Positions 23,962-32,971 of a DNA stretch of 64,000 bases are shown here, piece after piece (the stretch's first letter is position 1; the number at the start of each line of letters is the position of its first letter). The notes beneath the pieces were generated by a model that saw only the letters and a program-made list of their open reading frames with translations, was not told the DNA's origin and made no database searches. The position numbers and the translations under genes are program-made. This DNA comes from Candidatus Nitrosymbiomonas proteolyticus (GTDB lineage Bacteria; Armatimonadota; Fimbriimonadia; Fimbriimonadales; Fimbriimonadaceae). The DNA is taken from NCBI GenBank assembly GCA_017347465.1, contig AP021858.1, forward strand, positions 1,054,001-1,118,000. The letters are read 5' to 3'.

Positions 23962-25629
23962 TTGATTGTCGAACTGCACGTCGAGAACATCGCGATCATC
24001 GAATCCGCGGGCCTGTCGCTGGGTCCGGGGTTTACGGTGCTGACCGGGGAAACGGGGGCGGGAAAGTCCCTGATCGCCGACGCGATCGAGTTGGCCTTGG
24101 GCGCGAGGGCCGATTCGGACATGGTGCGCGCGGGAGCAAGCCGTGCCCTTGTTGCGATGACCCTCGATCTGAGCGGCGCTCCGTCGGTCGCCTCCGCCCT
24201 CGAAAAGCTGGGCATCGTTGCCGAAGAGGGCTTGCTGTACCTTCAGCGGGAGGTGTTTGCGGAAGGCAAGTCGCAGGCCCGAATCAACGGCCGCCCCGCG
24301 CCCTTGAGCGTCATGCGCGAGGTCGGGAGGCAGTGGATCGACCTTCACGGGCAGCACGAGCACCAGGGCCTCATCCACCCGGAAAACCACGTTCGCTATC
24401 TCGACGCCTGGATCGGCGCCCCTGCCGAATTGACTCTTCGGAAGGTCGCCGAAAGTCACTCGAACTGCCAATCGCTGCGCATGAGGCTGGAGGGGATTCG
24501 GATGAATCGCCGGGAGCGCGAGCAGCAGTTGGACCTCCTTCGCTATCAGCGACAGGAGATCGAATCCGCCGCCCCGCGCACGGGTGAGTTCGAGGAGCTT
24601 CAAGCGCGCCTGCGAAAGCTGCAGAGCATAGCGAGCGTCAAGGAGAATTCCGAAGCGGCTTTGGCGAGGCTGATCGAGGCGGACGAGTCGGCCCACGACC
24701 AGCTTGCGAAGGCGCTCGCATTGGTCGAAACGATCGCCGACACCGACCCCCAACTCAAGGAGGCAGCCGAGATGCTGCAGTCGGCGATGGCATCCGTGCA
24801 AGAAGCGTCGAGGGCGATTCGAGGAGCGGCCGAAGAAGGAGACCTCGATCCCGCCGCGGTCGAACACGTGGCGGCTCGGCTCGACTTGCTGCGCCGATTG
24901 CGGTCGAAATACGGCGACGAAGAATCGGAGATTCTCGCGCACTTGGAGCGGGTTCGCGAGCGCCTGAGCCAGCTCGAATTCGACGAAGCCGACGAGCCAG
25001 CAATCGAGGCGGCCCTTGCGGAGTCTCTCGCTCAACTGCGGGGCCTGTGCGAGGAGTTGCGGGCGATCCGCCGGGATGGCGCGCGGGAGTTCGACGCTCG
25101 GGTCGAAGCGGAGCTACGAGAGTTGGCGATGGAGGCGGCGGTGTTTGCGACGGCGATCGAGCCGAGGGAGCCCGACGGTTCGGGCGCGGACGACGTGCAG
25201 TTCTTATTTTCGGCGAACAAGGGCGAGCCTGCGCGCCCCCTCAGCAAGATCGCGAGCGGCGGCGAGGTTTCGCGGGTCATGCTGGCGCTCAAATCGGTCT
25301 TGGCGGGCAAAGAGGGCGTACCGACCCTTGTCTTCGACGAAGTGGATTCAGGATTGGGGGGACAAGCGGCGAGCGTCGTGGGCCGCAAGTTGGCTCAACT
25401 CGCGGCCAACGCACAGGTGATCGCCATCAGCCACCTCGCTCAGATTGCGGCCCAAGCCACGTCGCATTTTCATATCCGCAAGGTCCTATCTGGCGGCCGC
25501 ATGGTGACCGAGGTTCGAGCCCTTTCGTCCGACGAGAGGATCGAAGAGGTCGCGCGGATGATCGCGGGTGAAGAGGTCGGCCAGGCGGCTCTCGCGCAGG
25601 CCAAGGAGCTTCTCAAGGGAAGGGTTTAG
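23962..25629 (+). CDS. recN: DNA repair protein RecN
   Basis: RecN is an SMC-like ATPase that tethers DNA ends in double-strand-break repair. The protein, 555 residues from this start, begins IVELHVENIAIIESAGLSL and has Walker A GETGAGKS (29-36), a long coiled-coil middle, the signature KIASGGEVSRVMLALK and Walker B TLVFDEVDSGLGG, ending in the D-loop/switch ISHLAQIAAQA. The start codon is TTG; an upstream TTG at 23893 would add 23 residues unlike the family. Length is normal for RecN. Confidence 0.93.
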   Translation: MIVELHVENIAIIESAGLSLGPGFTVLTGETGAGKSLIADAIELALGARADSDMVRAGASRALVAMTLDLSGAPSVASALEKLGIVAEEGLLYLQREVFAEGKSQARINGRPAPLSVMREVGRQWIDLHGQHEHQGLIHPENHVRYLDAWIGAPAELTLRKVAESHSNCQSLRMRLEGIRMNRREREQQLDLLRYQRQEIESAAPRTGEFEELQARLRKLQSIASVKENSEAALARLIEADESAHDQLAKALALVETIADTDPQLKEAAEMLQSAMASVQEASRAIRGAAEEGDLDPAAVEHVAARLDLLRRLRSKYGDEESEILAHLERVRERLSQLEFDEADEPAIEAALAESLAQLRGLCEELRAIRRDGAREFDARVEAELRELAMEAAVFATAIEPREPDGSGADDVQFLFSANKGEPARPLSKIASGGEVSRVMLALKSVLAGKEGVPTLVFDEVDSGLGGQAASVVGRKLAQLAANAQVIAISHLAQIAAQATSHFHIRKVLSGGRMVTEVRALSSDERIEEVARMIAGEEVGQAALAQAKELLKGRV

Positions 25630-26027
25630 CGGGGCTTCCGGACCCATACATAGCGTTCGCCCGATTCGAGCCGCCACGTGATCTGATTGCCTGGGCCGGT
25701 AACCGTGCCCGACCACGAAGGAGCCACTTCGTCCGATCGGGCCGGACCCCGCAAGAGGGTCTCAACCTGCAACTCCAAGCGATCCCCCTCCCATCGGAAG
25801 CGGCCGAAGCCCGACCACCTGGGGTCCCCCTCACAGGCGAAGCGGAGCCTTCCGCCCGATTCGAGCCGGATCGAGCAGTCGCGGGCATCGGGCAGCGGCA
25901 AACCTCCCTGCCACTCGCCTTGGATCATTCTTCGGGAGCACGCAAGCCCCAAGAATGCCGCCAAGAGGCAGCCACCAGGCAGCGCCAAGCGAAGGAGAGT
26001 CAGGAAAGCGGCCGCAAGGCGTCGCAT
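25626..26027 (-). CDS. small putative lipoprotein
   Basis: A 133-residue protein with a basic N-terminus, a hydrophobic segment and a possible lipobox FLGLAC (Cys at 30), followed by a small beta-rich domain of strands like CSIRLESGGRLRFACEGDP and ERYVWVRKPR. Two further Cys could form a disulfide. I do not recognise a family. TATTCT (26036-26041) ends eight bases before the ATG. Its 3' end overlaps the stop region of recN in convergent orientation. Confidence 0.5.
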   Translation of the reverse strand: MRRLAAAFLTLLRLALPGGCLLAAFLGLACSRRMIQGEWQGGLPLPDARDCSIRLESGGRLRFACEGDPRWSGFGRFRWEGDRLELQVETLLRGPARSDEVAPSWSGTVTGPGNQITWRLESGERYVWVRKPR

Positions 26028-26100
26028 CAGAAACGAGAATACACGAAGCCTGGCGCGGGCGAAGATGCGCGGAGCGTCCCGGTAGAGTCAGAATCTTTCC

Positions 26101-27363
26101 ATGCCCCTCAAGGTTCGGCTGGCGTTCGACTTCGTTTGCGAATGGAGTTGGATCGCGCTGCATCAGGCCCAGCGACTCGCCCGGACTCGGGAGATTGAAG
26201 TTGAGTGGGAAAGCTACGAACTGTTTCCCGACGACTTGCCCCCCAATGAGGGACCCCACAAAGCCAACAAGCCGATGCGATTTCATCTCGCCCTCGAACT
26301 TGCCGGATTGGAGCGTTTCGACGACTGGACCCCCAGGTGCCATTCGCACAACGCCCACGAGGCGGTTGCTTTTGCGAAAAGGCAGGGTGACGCGCCTCAG
26401 TTGATCGAGCGGATTCTCCGAGCTTACTGGGACGATCGCAAGGACATTTCTCAAGTAGCGGTGCTGGCGGAGTTGGCGTCTGGGTGCGTTTCCGATGTTG
26501 GGGACATGGTCCGGGCCATCCAAGAGCGACGGTATGCGGAAGAGATCGTTCCGTTCGACGAGCCCGCGCATCAAAGGGGCGTTTTCGGCACTCCGACGTG
26601 GTTCATCGAGGGGGAGGCTTATCTCGAAGAGACTGAAGCCGTCCTCTCTCGCGCCATCGACCGAGCCCTCAAGAACCAGGGGCCCGAACTCGCTGCGCCC
26701 TATCGGTCGTTGGTCTTTGCCTCGGGGGCGCGGGGAAAGCCCGTCGTTGCGATCAACATGGTGGCGACCATCGATGGGAAGACCGTATCAGAGACGCGAG
26801 CAGACCCCGTGATGGACCTCGGTTCCAAGTTCGATCAAGCGGCTCTGCGGAATCTCCACGTGGCGGCCGACGCCGTCATCGTTGGCGCGCAGACCCTCCG
26901 CAGCACCCCCAAAGCCTGGTTCGAACCTCACCTGGTTCGAGTGGCCGTAACTCGGAGCGGCGAGTTGGATTTCTCGACCCGTTTCTTCACGGACGCTCCT
27001 GCCAAGGCGGTTGTGGCGACGCCCACCTCCTCCCGTTCGCCTCGGCCCCCTGAGCCGATCCACACCTTCGAGGCCGGGAACGAGGACGTGGACCTGCCCG
27101 CGCTCCTGGCCTACCTGGCGAAGGAGCATGGGGTCCGCTCCGTGATCGTGGAAGGCGGAAGCGACCTTAACAGTTCGTTCCTCAGGTTGGACTTGGCAGA
27201 CGAGCTGTTTCTGACGGTCGCGCCCAAAGTGAAGCTCGGCCGCGACCTCCCCACCTACGCCGGAGGATCGCCGCTCTCTCGGGCCGACATCTTGCGCTTT
27301 GAACTGGTCAGCGCGATCCCGCTGAACGACGAGGTCTTTCTGAGGTACCGGCGACGGCGATGA
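26101..27363 (+). CDS. DsbA-like / RibD-C reductase fusion protein
   Basis: A 420-residue protein with two domains that are normally separate. Residues 1 to about 195 resemble the DsbA/FrnE (hydroxychromene carboxylate isomerase) thioredoxin fold: VRLAFDFVCEWSWIALHQA at the active-site position and the cis-Pro loop VFGTPTWFI (161-169). The usual CPWC is CEWS, so only Cys13 remains. Residues from about 212 form a RibD C-terminal / dihydrofolate-reductase-like domain (AINMVATIDGK, AADAVIVGAQTLRS, VIVEGGSDLNSS), which binds NADPH and reduces a pyrimidine or flavin precursor. The frame is continuous. The stop overlaps the start of an ABC permease (ATGA). CAGAAT ends six bases before the ATG. Function is unknown. 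Confidence 0.75.
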   Translation: MPLKVRLAFDFVCEWSWIALHQAQRLARTREIEVEWESYELFPDDLPPNEGPHKANKPMRFHLALELAGLERFDDWTPRCHSHNAHEAVAFAKRQGDAPQLIERILRAYWDDRKDISQVAVLAELASGCVSDVGDMVRAIQERRYAEEIVPFDEPAHQRGVFGTPTWFIEGEAYLEETEAVLSRAIDRALKNQGPELAAPYRSLVFASGARGKPVVAINMVATIDGKTVSETRADPVMDLGSKFDQAALRNLHVAADAVIVGAQTLRSTPKAWFEPHLVRVAVTRSGELDFSTRFFTDAPAKAVVATPTSSRSPRPPEPIHTFEAGNEDVDLPALLAYLAKEHGVRSVIVEGGSDLNSSFLRLDLADELFLTVAPKVKLGRDLPTYAGGSPLSRADILRFELVSAIPLNDEVFLRYRRRR

Positions 27364-28508
27364 GACGACCTCGCCCGCTCTCGCCGCTCGTTTACCTTTC
27401 GAGGAACAGCGGCCGCACGATCCCGATGGCGGGGGTGATCGTGCTGTCGGTTCTGCTCGTCGGCGGGATCGTGGCTCTCATGAACTCGATTCCCCTGTCG
27501 ATTCGCACCACCTACAGCTACTCAAGGCATTACCTCGCCGTGAGTCCGAGGGGCGATCCTTCGATGATCGACGTCATTCGAGATCGGGTTACGGAAGGTT
27601 CGCCGGTCCCCATCGAGCGCGTGATTTTGTGTCGGGCGAGCGGTTCGACGGTTCGCAGCATCGTCGGCAAGTGGCCGTTCGTGGTGATCGGCCTCTCCCG
27701 CCCCGATATGGAATTCCTCTTGGAACGCTCCCGAACGACGGCCCTTGAGGGCAGGCTGCCCAACGTCGGAGCTCCGGAAGCTGTCATCAGCCAGCCCGTA
27801 GCAAAGAACCTGAACCTGCGCATCGGGGACGTGCTCCTTGGACCCAAGCGCGACGAAGGGTATTCGCCCAAGGACGTTCGGGTCGTGGGGATCGCTCACA
27901 CCGACGATTGGCTCATGCTGAACGACATTGAGTATCAGCGCGAGAACCACTTTCCGCCTATCGACAACCTCTTGTTCTTTGCCAAGAGCGAGGCCGAGCA
28001 GGGTCGGCTCGATCGCTGGGCGGTGGCTCAATTGAAGGGGGAACGAGCGCAGACCTTCGCCTACTTCGAGCTTGAAAAAGACACCGACGAGATGTTCGAC
28101 ACGTTGTACATGATCCTCAACACCGTGATCGGCCTCTTGGTGATCGTGATCGCGATGGTGATGGCGATGCTGATGAACATCTACCAATCGCAGCGGATGG
28201 TCGAGTTCGGTCTGCTCCAGGCGATCGGTTTCACGAAGAAGCGGCTCGTCCGCAAGGTGATCGCCGAGGCGGCGTGGGTGATGGCGTGCGGCTGGGTGTT
28301 GGGGCTCCTTGTGGCGGGCGGATTCCTCTTTGCCATCAAAGCCCTGATCTTCGACCCGAAGGCGTATGCGCTCGAGCCCTTCGATCTTGCGGCGCTTCTC
28401 TACACCTTGCCGATCCCTGTAATGATCCTGAGCGCGGCCGTTGCGACCGTACTGCTGCGGTTCCGAGGCTTCGACCCCGTTGCGGTCGTCGAACGGAGGA
28501 TCGTATGA
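27360..28508 (+). CDS. FtsX/MacB-type ABC transporter permease
   Basis: A 382-residue permease with one N-terminal helix (about 22-44), a large extracytoplasmic domain (about 50-245) and three C-terminal helices (about 255-285, 312-335, 350-372), the layout of FtsX, LolC and MacB permeases. The motif LLQAIGFTKKRLVRKVIAEA between helices is the coupling segment typical of the family. Such transporters work by mechanotransmission on substrates such as lipoproteins, peptides or macrolides. The gene overlaps the upstream fusion gene and the downstream ATPase gene by four bases each, so all three are translated together. Confidence 0.85.
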   Translation: MRRPRPLSPLVYLSRNSGRTIPMAGVIVLSVLLVGGIVALMNSIPLSIRTTYSYSRHYLAVSPRGDPSMIDVIRDRVTEGSPVPIERVILCRASGSTVRSIVGKWPFVVIGLSRPDMEFLLERSRTTALEGRLPNVGAPEAVISQPVAKNLNLRIGDVLLGPKRDEGYSPKDVRVVGIAHTDDWLMLNDIEYQRENHFPPIDNLLFFAKSEAEQGRLDRWAVAQLKGERAQTFAYFELEKDTDEMFDTLYMILNTVIGLLVIVIAMVMAMLMNIYQSQRMVEFGLLQAIGFTKKRLVRKVIAEAAWVMACGWVLGLLVAGGFLFAIKALIFDPKAYALEPFDLAALLYTLPIPVMILSAAVATVLLRFRGFDPVAVVERRIV

Positions 28509-29170
28509 TCCGGGCAGACCGCACATCTCTGATTTATGAGGATCACGGACGCAAGGTCCATGCCTGCGACAAGATCGACCTTGAGATTCGCCAGGGGGAG
28601 TTCGTGGGCATTCTCGGTCCGAGCGGTTCGGGGAAGTCGTCGCTGCTGTATCTCTTGAGCGGCCTCAAGAGCCCGACCTCCGGCAACGTTTATTGGGAAG
28701 GGTCGCCGATCCACCTGCGAAGCGACGACGAGCGAAGCTACCTACGGCTACGCGAGTTTGGGTTCGTGTTTCAGCAGCCCTACCTGATCGGTTACTTGAC
28801 CGCCCTCGAAAACGTCATCCTCAGCGACCCGGCGAACTGGAGGCATGGGGTGGAGTTGCTGGAGGAGGTGGGTCTGTCGTCGAATGCCCATCGGCGTCCC
28901 CACGAACTGAGCGTCGGCGAGCGCCAGAGGGTGGCAGTGGCTCGCGCTCTCTTTTCTCGGCCTAAAGTGGTTTTTGCGGACGAGCCAACCGCCGCGCTGG
29001 ACCACGTCACGGGTGAGCGGATCGTCAGGCTTCTCAACAAGCGGCGCGGAGAGGGCGCGCTGGTGATGGTCACGCACGACCCGTCGATGCTCGGCGAGGC
29101 AGACCGAGTCCTGCACCTGGTCGACGGGCGGCTCCACGAGAACCCGAGTTCGCAGTTGCCGCCGCGCTAA
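28505..29170 (+). CDS. ABC transporter ATP-binding protein (LolD/MacB class)
   Basis: A 221-residue ATPase with Walker A GPSGSGKSS near residue 40, Q-loop FQQPYLIGYLTALENV, ABC signature LSVGERQRVAVARALF, Walker B VVFADEPTAALD and switch His VMVTHDP. The signature and size match the LolD/MacB/FtsE group that pairs with FtsX-like permeases. The first ATG after the permease overlap begins MIRADRTSLIYEDHG. It should form the transporter with the preceding permease. No periplasmic adaptor or substrate-binding gene is adjacent. Confidence 0.9.
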   Translation: MIRADRTSLIYEDHGRKVHACDKIDLEIRQGEFVGILGPSGSGKSSLLYLLSGLKSPTSGNVYWEGSPIHLRSDDERSYLRLREFGFVFQQPYLIGYLTALENVILSDPANWRHGVELLEEVGLSSNAHRRPHELSVGERQRVAVARALFSRPKVVFADEPTAALDHVTGERIVRLLNKRRGEGALVMVTHDPSMLGEADRVLHLVDGRLHENPSSQLPPR

Positions 29171-29201
29171 GCGCACCAGCTTCGTCTTAGGGGCAAGGGC
29201 T

Positions 29202-29609
29202 ATGGACAAGTACGCATTCGAACTGGCCGCCACCCTCATAGGGTCTTTCTTCGGGGTGCTTTTCCTTCAATCGGGCTGGGACAAGATCGTCGATCGCAAA
29301 GGCAACCTCGCTTGGATGGTCCCGCACTTCGAAAAGTCGCCGTTTCGGGGGATGGTGCCGATCTTGCTTTCGGGGTTGACCGTGCTGGAACTCGCCACGG
29401 GGCTTGCGAACACCGGTAGCGCGATCGGGGTTTGGTTCGGGCTTCCGAGCGATGCTCCGTTCTTTGCGCTGTGCCTGGCGGGAGCGACCTTGGTGGCTCT
29501 CTTTGCGGGGCAGCGGCTCGCCAAAGATTACGCTGGCGCAGCGAGTCTCGCCGCCTACTTTGCGGCGTTGCTGGCGGGCCTTCTGCTGCTCGCCCCCCAG
29601 TTCCGATAA
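29202..29609 (+). CDS. DoxX-like membrane protein
   Basis: A 135-residue membrane protein with four hydrophobic helices and the DoxX feature LQSGWDKIVDRKGN near the first loop. DoxX-family proteins are small quinone- or thiol-linked membrane proteins of mostly unknown role. It follows the ABC ATPase by 31 bases with a GGGCAAGG ribosome-binding site, so it is probably in the same transcript. The family call is moderately sure. Confidence 0.65.
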   Translation: MDKYAFELAATLIGSFFGVLFLQSGWDKIVDRKGNLAWMVPHFEKSPFRGMVPILLSGLTVLELATGLANTGSAIGVWFGLPSDAPFFALCLAGATLVALFAGQRLAKDYAGAASLAAYFAALLAGLLLLAPQFR

Positions 29610-29645
29610 AGGGCGCAGAAGGAGGGTGCTTCCAAGGGACTAACG

Positions 29646-30917
29646 GTGCGCCTGCCGAAAGCCGAACATTCTCTTGTGAGCGCCGCACCTCAATACGATT
29701 CGTCTCCGGACGCTTATTTGGCGCGGCAGCCCATCTTTGACGCGCGCCACCGAGTCGTCGCGTTCGAAATCCTCTTTCGCCGAGGGCACGTCGGGTCCGC
29801 CGGAGTCGTCGGAACTGAGGAGTCCGCGCAGACCCTGATCAACGCGCTCCTGGAGGTGGGCCTTCAGAACCTTGTCGGCGAACGCAAGGCTTTCGTCAAC
29901 GTCCCACTCGAACTTCTCAGCGACCATCTTCTCGTCGCGTTACCGCCCGAAAGGGTGGTGATCGAGATTCTGGAGACGACTCAGGCGACCCCGGAAGCGA
30001 TCCGAGCCGTTCAAGACCTGAAGTCTGAAGGCTACATGTTTGCGGTGGACGATTACACGTTTCAGCCCGAGCTTCAGCCGTTTGTTCAGATGGCGGACAT
30101 CCTCAAGTTCGACATTCAAGACGCCTCGCTGGCTTCGGCGCGGCGGCACGCAGGCGGATTCAAGTACCGTGGGATGCAACTCCTCGCCGAGAAGGTGGAG
30201 ACCCTCGACGAGTTCGAGCAATGGCGAGAAATCGGCTTCGACCTGTTCCAGGGTTACTTTCTCTCGAAGCCGACGCTGCTCCACTCGCGCCGCACCCAGT
30301 TCAACCAAGGGGCGGTCATGCAACTCATGTCCCGGCTTCAGGACCCGGATGTGAGCCTGACGACCCTAGAAGACATCATCTCGACGGACGTTTCGCTCAG
30401 CGTCGGCCTGCTCAGGTTCGTTCACAGCGCTTCTGTGGGCGCGCCCCCAAGCCTCAATTCGATCCGTCAAGCCGTGATGATCTTAGGGATCAAGCGTACG
30501 GCCGCGATCGTCAGCCTTCTCAGTCTTTCGAACGTCTCAGGCAAAGCGCCTGCGCTCATCGCCAACGCCCTCCAACGAGCCAAGATGTGCGAGCTTCTGG
30601 CCAAGTCGCATCGCATGGGGAACCTGGACCAGTACTTTACGACCGGTCTACTTTCTCTCCTAGACTGCTTTCTTGGGATGGAGATGAGCGAGATCGTCGA
30701 GCAACTGCCGCTCTCCGAAGGGATCAAATCGGCCCTATTAGGGTCAGACGATGAGTCAGAGATCGCCCGCGTCTTGTGCGCCGCGACGCGCTACGAACGC
30801 GCGGATTGGGAAGCGATCGAAGGGTCGGAATTCGATCCGGCCGACCTCAGTGCGTGCTACGTCGAGTCGCTGCAATGGTCCGATGAGATCGCCGCCACGA
30901 TGAACGGAGTCTCATGA
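29646..30917 (+). CDS. EAL-HDOD (YuxH-type) signalling protein
   Basis: A 423-residue protein. The N-terminal half (about 20-225) is an EAL fold: LARQPIFDARHRVVAFEILFR has EIL in place of EAL, and the catalytic loop that should read DDFGTG is DDYTFQ, although LKFDI, AEKVET and FQGYFLSKP are kept. It may still bind c-di-GMP but is unlikely to cleave it. The C-terminal half is HDOD (LEDIISTDVSLSVGLLRFVHSA, AVMILGIKRTAAIVSLLSL). This pairing is the YuxH family. The start is GTG. Its end overlaps argB by six bases in convergent orientation. Confidence 0.82.
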   Translation: MRLPKAEHSLVSAAPQYDSSPDAYLARQPIFDARHRVVAFEILFRRGHVGSAGVVGTEESAQTLINALLEVGLQNLVGERKAFVNVPLELLSDHLLVALPPERVVIEILETTQATPEAIRAVQDLKSEGYMFAVDDYTFQPELQPFVQMADILKFDIQDASLASARRHAGGFKYRGMQLLAEKVETLDEFEQWREIGFDLFQGYFLSKPTLLHSRRTQFNQGAVMQLMSRLQDPDVSLTTLEDIISTDVSLSVGLLRFVHSASVGAPPSLNSIRQAVMILGIKRTAAIVSLLSLSNVSGKAPALIANALQRAKMCELLAKSHRMGNLDQYFTTGLLSLLDCFLGMEMSEIVEQLPLSEGIKSALLGSDDESEIARVLCAATRYERADWEAIEGSEFDPADLSACYVESLQWSDEIAATMNGVS

Positions 30918-31769
30918 GATCATGGTGCCGATCCCGGCGTCCGTGAAGACTTCGATCAGGAGCGAGTGCCGGCGTCGGCCGTCGATGATATGGGCGCTGT
31001 GCGCGCCGCCTTCGAGTGCCGTCAAACAGGCTTGGACTTTCGGGATCATCCCCTTTTCGACCGTCCCACCGCTCAGGAGATCGCCAGCCTCCGAAGGGCT
31101 CATTTGAGAGAGGAGCGAGGCGGGGTCAGGGTAGCGCGACAGCACCCCTTCGACGTCGGTGAGGATGATGAGCTTTTCGGCTTGGAGCGCTCCGGCGACG
31201 GCGCCCGCGGCAAGGTCGGCGTTGACGTTGTATCCTTGCCCCTCGCGATCGACCGCGATCGAGCAAAGCACCGGGATGTAGCCCGAGTCCGTCAAAGTCG
31301 AGAGCAGTTCGGGCCGGACTTCGATGATCTGCCCGACGAATCCAAGGTCCACACCCTCGACGGGGAGGGGTTGCGCCAAAAAGAGCCCTCCGTCCTTGCC
31401 GGAGAGCCCGACCGCTCTTCCTCCGGCGAGTTGCACCCCCGCCACCAGCGCCTTGTTCACGGACCCCGAAAGCACCATCTCCACGAGGTCCATCGTGTCG
31501 GAATCGGTCACCCTCATGCCGTGGACCTTCTCGGGCTCCTTGCCGACCCGCCGCATCAGCTTGTCGACCTCGGGCCCTCCGCCATGAACCAAGACCGGAC
31601 GAATGCCGACGGCGCGCATCAGAACGAGGTCGCGCATGACCTCGCGCTTGAGCGCCTCGTCCGTCATCGCCGCGCCGCCGTATTTGACGACGACGGTTTT
31701 TCCCGAGAAGGCCTGAATGTAGGGCAAGGCCTGAATGAGCGTTTCTGCGCGGGTTTCGTATTCGGTCAT
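30912..31769 (-). CDS. argB: N-acetylglutamate kinase
   Basis: ArgB phosphorylates N-acetylglutamate, the second step of arginine synthesis. The 285-residue amino-acid kinase has VVVKYGGAAM at the start, the HGGGPEVDKLM loop, GKDGGLF, NVNADLAAGAVAGAL and LTDVEGVL, and GGTVEKGMIPKVQACL near the C-terminus, the Arg-sensitive type signature. The ATG overlaps the argJ stop (ATGA). It is the last of the argC-argJ-argB run. Confidence 0.95.
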   Translation of the reverse strand: MTEYETRAETLIQALPYIQAFSGKTVVVKYGGAAMTDEALKREVMRDLVLMRAVGIRPVLVHGGGPEVDKLMRRVGKEPEKVHGMRVTDSDTMDLVEMVLSGSVNKALVAGVQLAGGRAVGLSGKDGGLFLAQPLPVEGVDLGFVGQIIEVRPELLSTLTDSGYIPVLCSIAVDREGQGYNVNADLAAGAVAGALQAEKLIILTDVEGVLSRYPDPASLLSQMSPSEAGDLLSGGTVEKGMIPKVQACLTALEGGAHSAHIIDGRRRHSLLIEVFTDAGIGTMIS

Positions 31770-32971
31770 GTCGTGTACTCGGCGTTGATTCGAACGTAGT
31801 CGTAGGAGAAGTCGCAGGTCCAAACGGTCGCTGCGTGCCCTGCGGGGTTTCCGAGGTCCAACGAGACTTCGACTTCCTTAGCCTTCATCGACTCGCTGAC
31901 CGCGTCCTTGTCGAAAGGAACGGGCACGCCTTGGGCAAAGAGGAGGTGCGGGCCGATCCAAACGGATGCCTTGTTCGCGTCGATCGGCTCCCCCGAACGG
32001 CCCGCGGCGGCGAGGATTCGCCCCCAGTTCGGGTCGTTGCCAAAGAGCGCCGTCTTGACGAGAGGCGATTCGGCGATGGTCTTGGCGATCGTTCGCGCTG
32101 GGCCCTGCGCGCCGGTAACTCGGATCGTCACGAGCTTCGTAGCGCCCTCGCCGTCAGCCGCGATCTTCTTGGCGAGTTCGCAGCAAACGACTTCGAGTGC
32201 CCGTTCGAGGGTCTCGTCCGAGTCGGGGGCCACCCCTGACGCTCCGTTGGCGAGGACGAGGGCGAGGTCATTGGTGCTGGTGTCGCCATCGACGGTTACG
32301 CAGTGGAACGTGCGATCGACCACCCTGCGCCAGACTTCTTGCAGGCGGGGAGTTTCGACTCGCGCGTCGGTGGTGACGAACGCGAGCATGGTCGCCATAT
32401 TGGGGGCGATCATTCCGCTACCTTTAGCGATCCCTCCGACGCGAAACCCCGCGCCGCGCCCCACAACCTCGACGGCAAAGGACTTGGGGACGAGGTCCGT
32501 CGTCAGGATCGCGTTGGCAGCGCGTTCGCTCGCCTCTGGGCTGGCTTCGAGGGCTCGTGCCGCGATCTCGATGCCGGGTTCCGCAAGCGCAAGAGGAAAC
32601 TGCTTGCCGATCACACCCGTACTCGCCACGAAGACCTCGTTCGGGGAGTCCAATCCGAGAGCCTCCGCCACCCTTCGGGCCATCGCCAAATTCGCATCCT
32701 TGCCCTCCGGGCCGTTGCATGCGTTCGCGTTGCCCGCGTTGCAGACGATGGCCCTGGGCCCCGCCTCCGGGCGTATGCCAAGGCACCAGTCGACGCACCA
32801 CGCCCGCACTAGGTTCTGAGTCCCCATCGCGCCGAAGGTACAGGGCAGGTTCGAGACGATCAGCGCGAGGTCGTCCTTGTCGGAAGCGCGTATCCCCGCT
32901 CTCGCCGCCGCGGCTCGGAAGCCACTCGGAGCGCACACTCCGCCTTCGACGGGAAGAATCGTCACGGCCAT
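31766..32971 (-). CDS. argJ: bifunctional ornithine acetyltransferase / N-acetylglutamate synthase
   Basis: ArgJ transfers acetyl from acetylornithine to glutamate, closing the acetyl cycle of arginine synthesis. The 401-residue protein has the self-cleavage region KGSGMIAPNMATMLAF, where the chain is cut before Thr, plus FHCVTVDGDTSTNDLAL and FGNDPNWGRILAAAGRSG. The start overlaps the argC stop by ten bases. An intact cleavage site shows it is functional ArgJ. Whether it also makes acetylglutamate from acetyl-CoA is unclear. Confidence 0.95.
   Translation of the reverse strand: MAVTILPVEGGVCAPSGFRAAAARAGIRASDKDDLALIVSNLPCTFGAMGTQNLVRAWCVDWCLGIRPEAGPRAIVCNAGNANACNGPEGKDANLAMARRVAEALGLDSPNEVFVASTGVIGKQFPLALAEPGIEIAARALEASPEASERAANAILTTDLVPKSFAVEVVGRGAGFRVGGIAKGSGMIAPNMATMLAFVTTDARVETPRLQEVWRRVVDRTFHCVTVDGDTSTNDLALVLANGASGVAPDSDETLERALEVVCCELAKKIAADGEGATKLVTIRVTGAQGPARTIAKTIAESPLVKTALFGNDPNWGRILAAAGRSGEPIDANKASVWIGPHLLFAQGVPVPFDKDAVSESMKAKEVEVSLDLGNPAGHAATVWTCDFSYDYVRINAEYTT

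Noticed and set aside
26101-27363. Two adjacent genes joined by a missed stop
   Set aside because: The frame is continuous through the linker (about 195-212), no ribosome-binding site or start codon with good context lies at the junction, and both domains are complete. Kept as a fusion.
31908-32819. A 303-residue open frame antisense to argJ
   Set aside because: argJ on the other strand has an intact autocleavage site and full length; this frame shows no family features.
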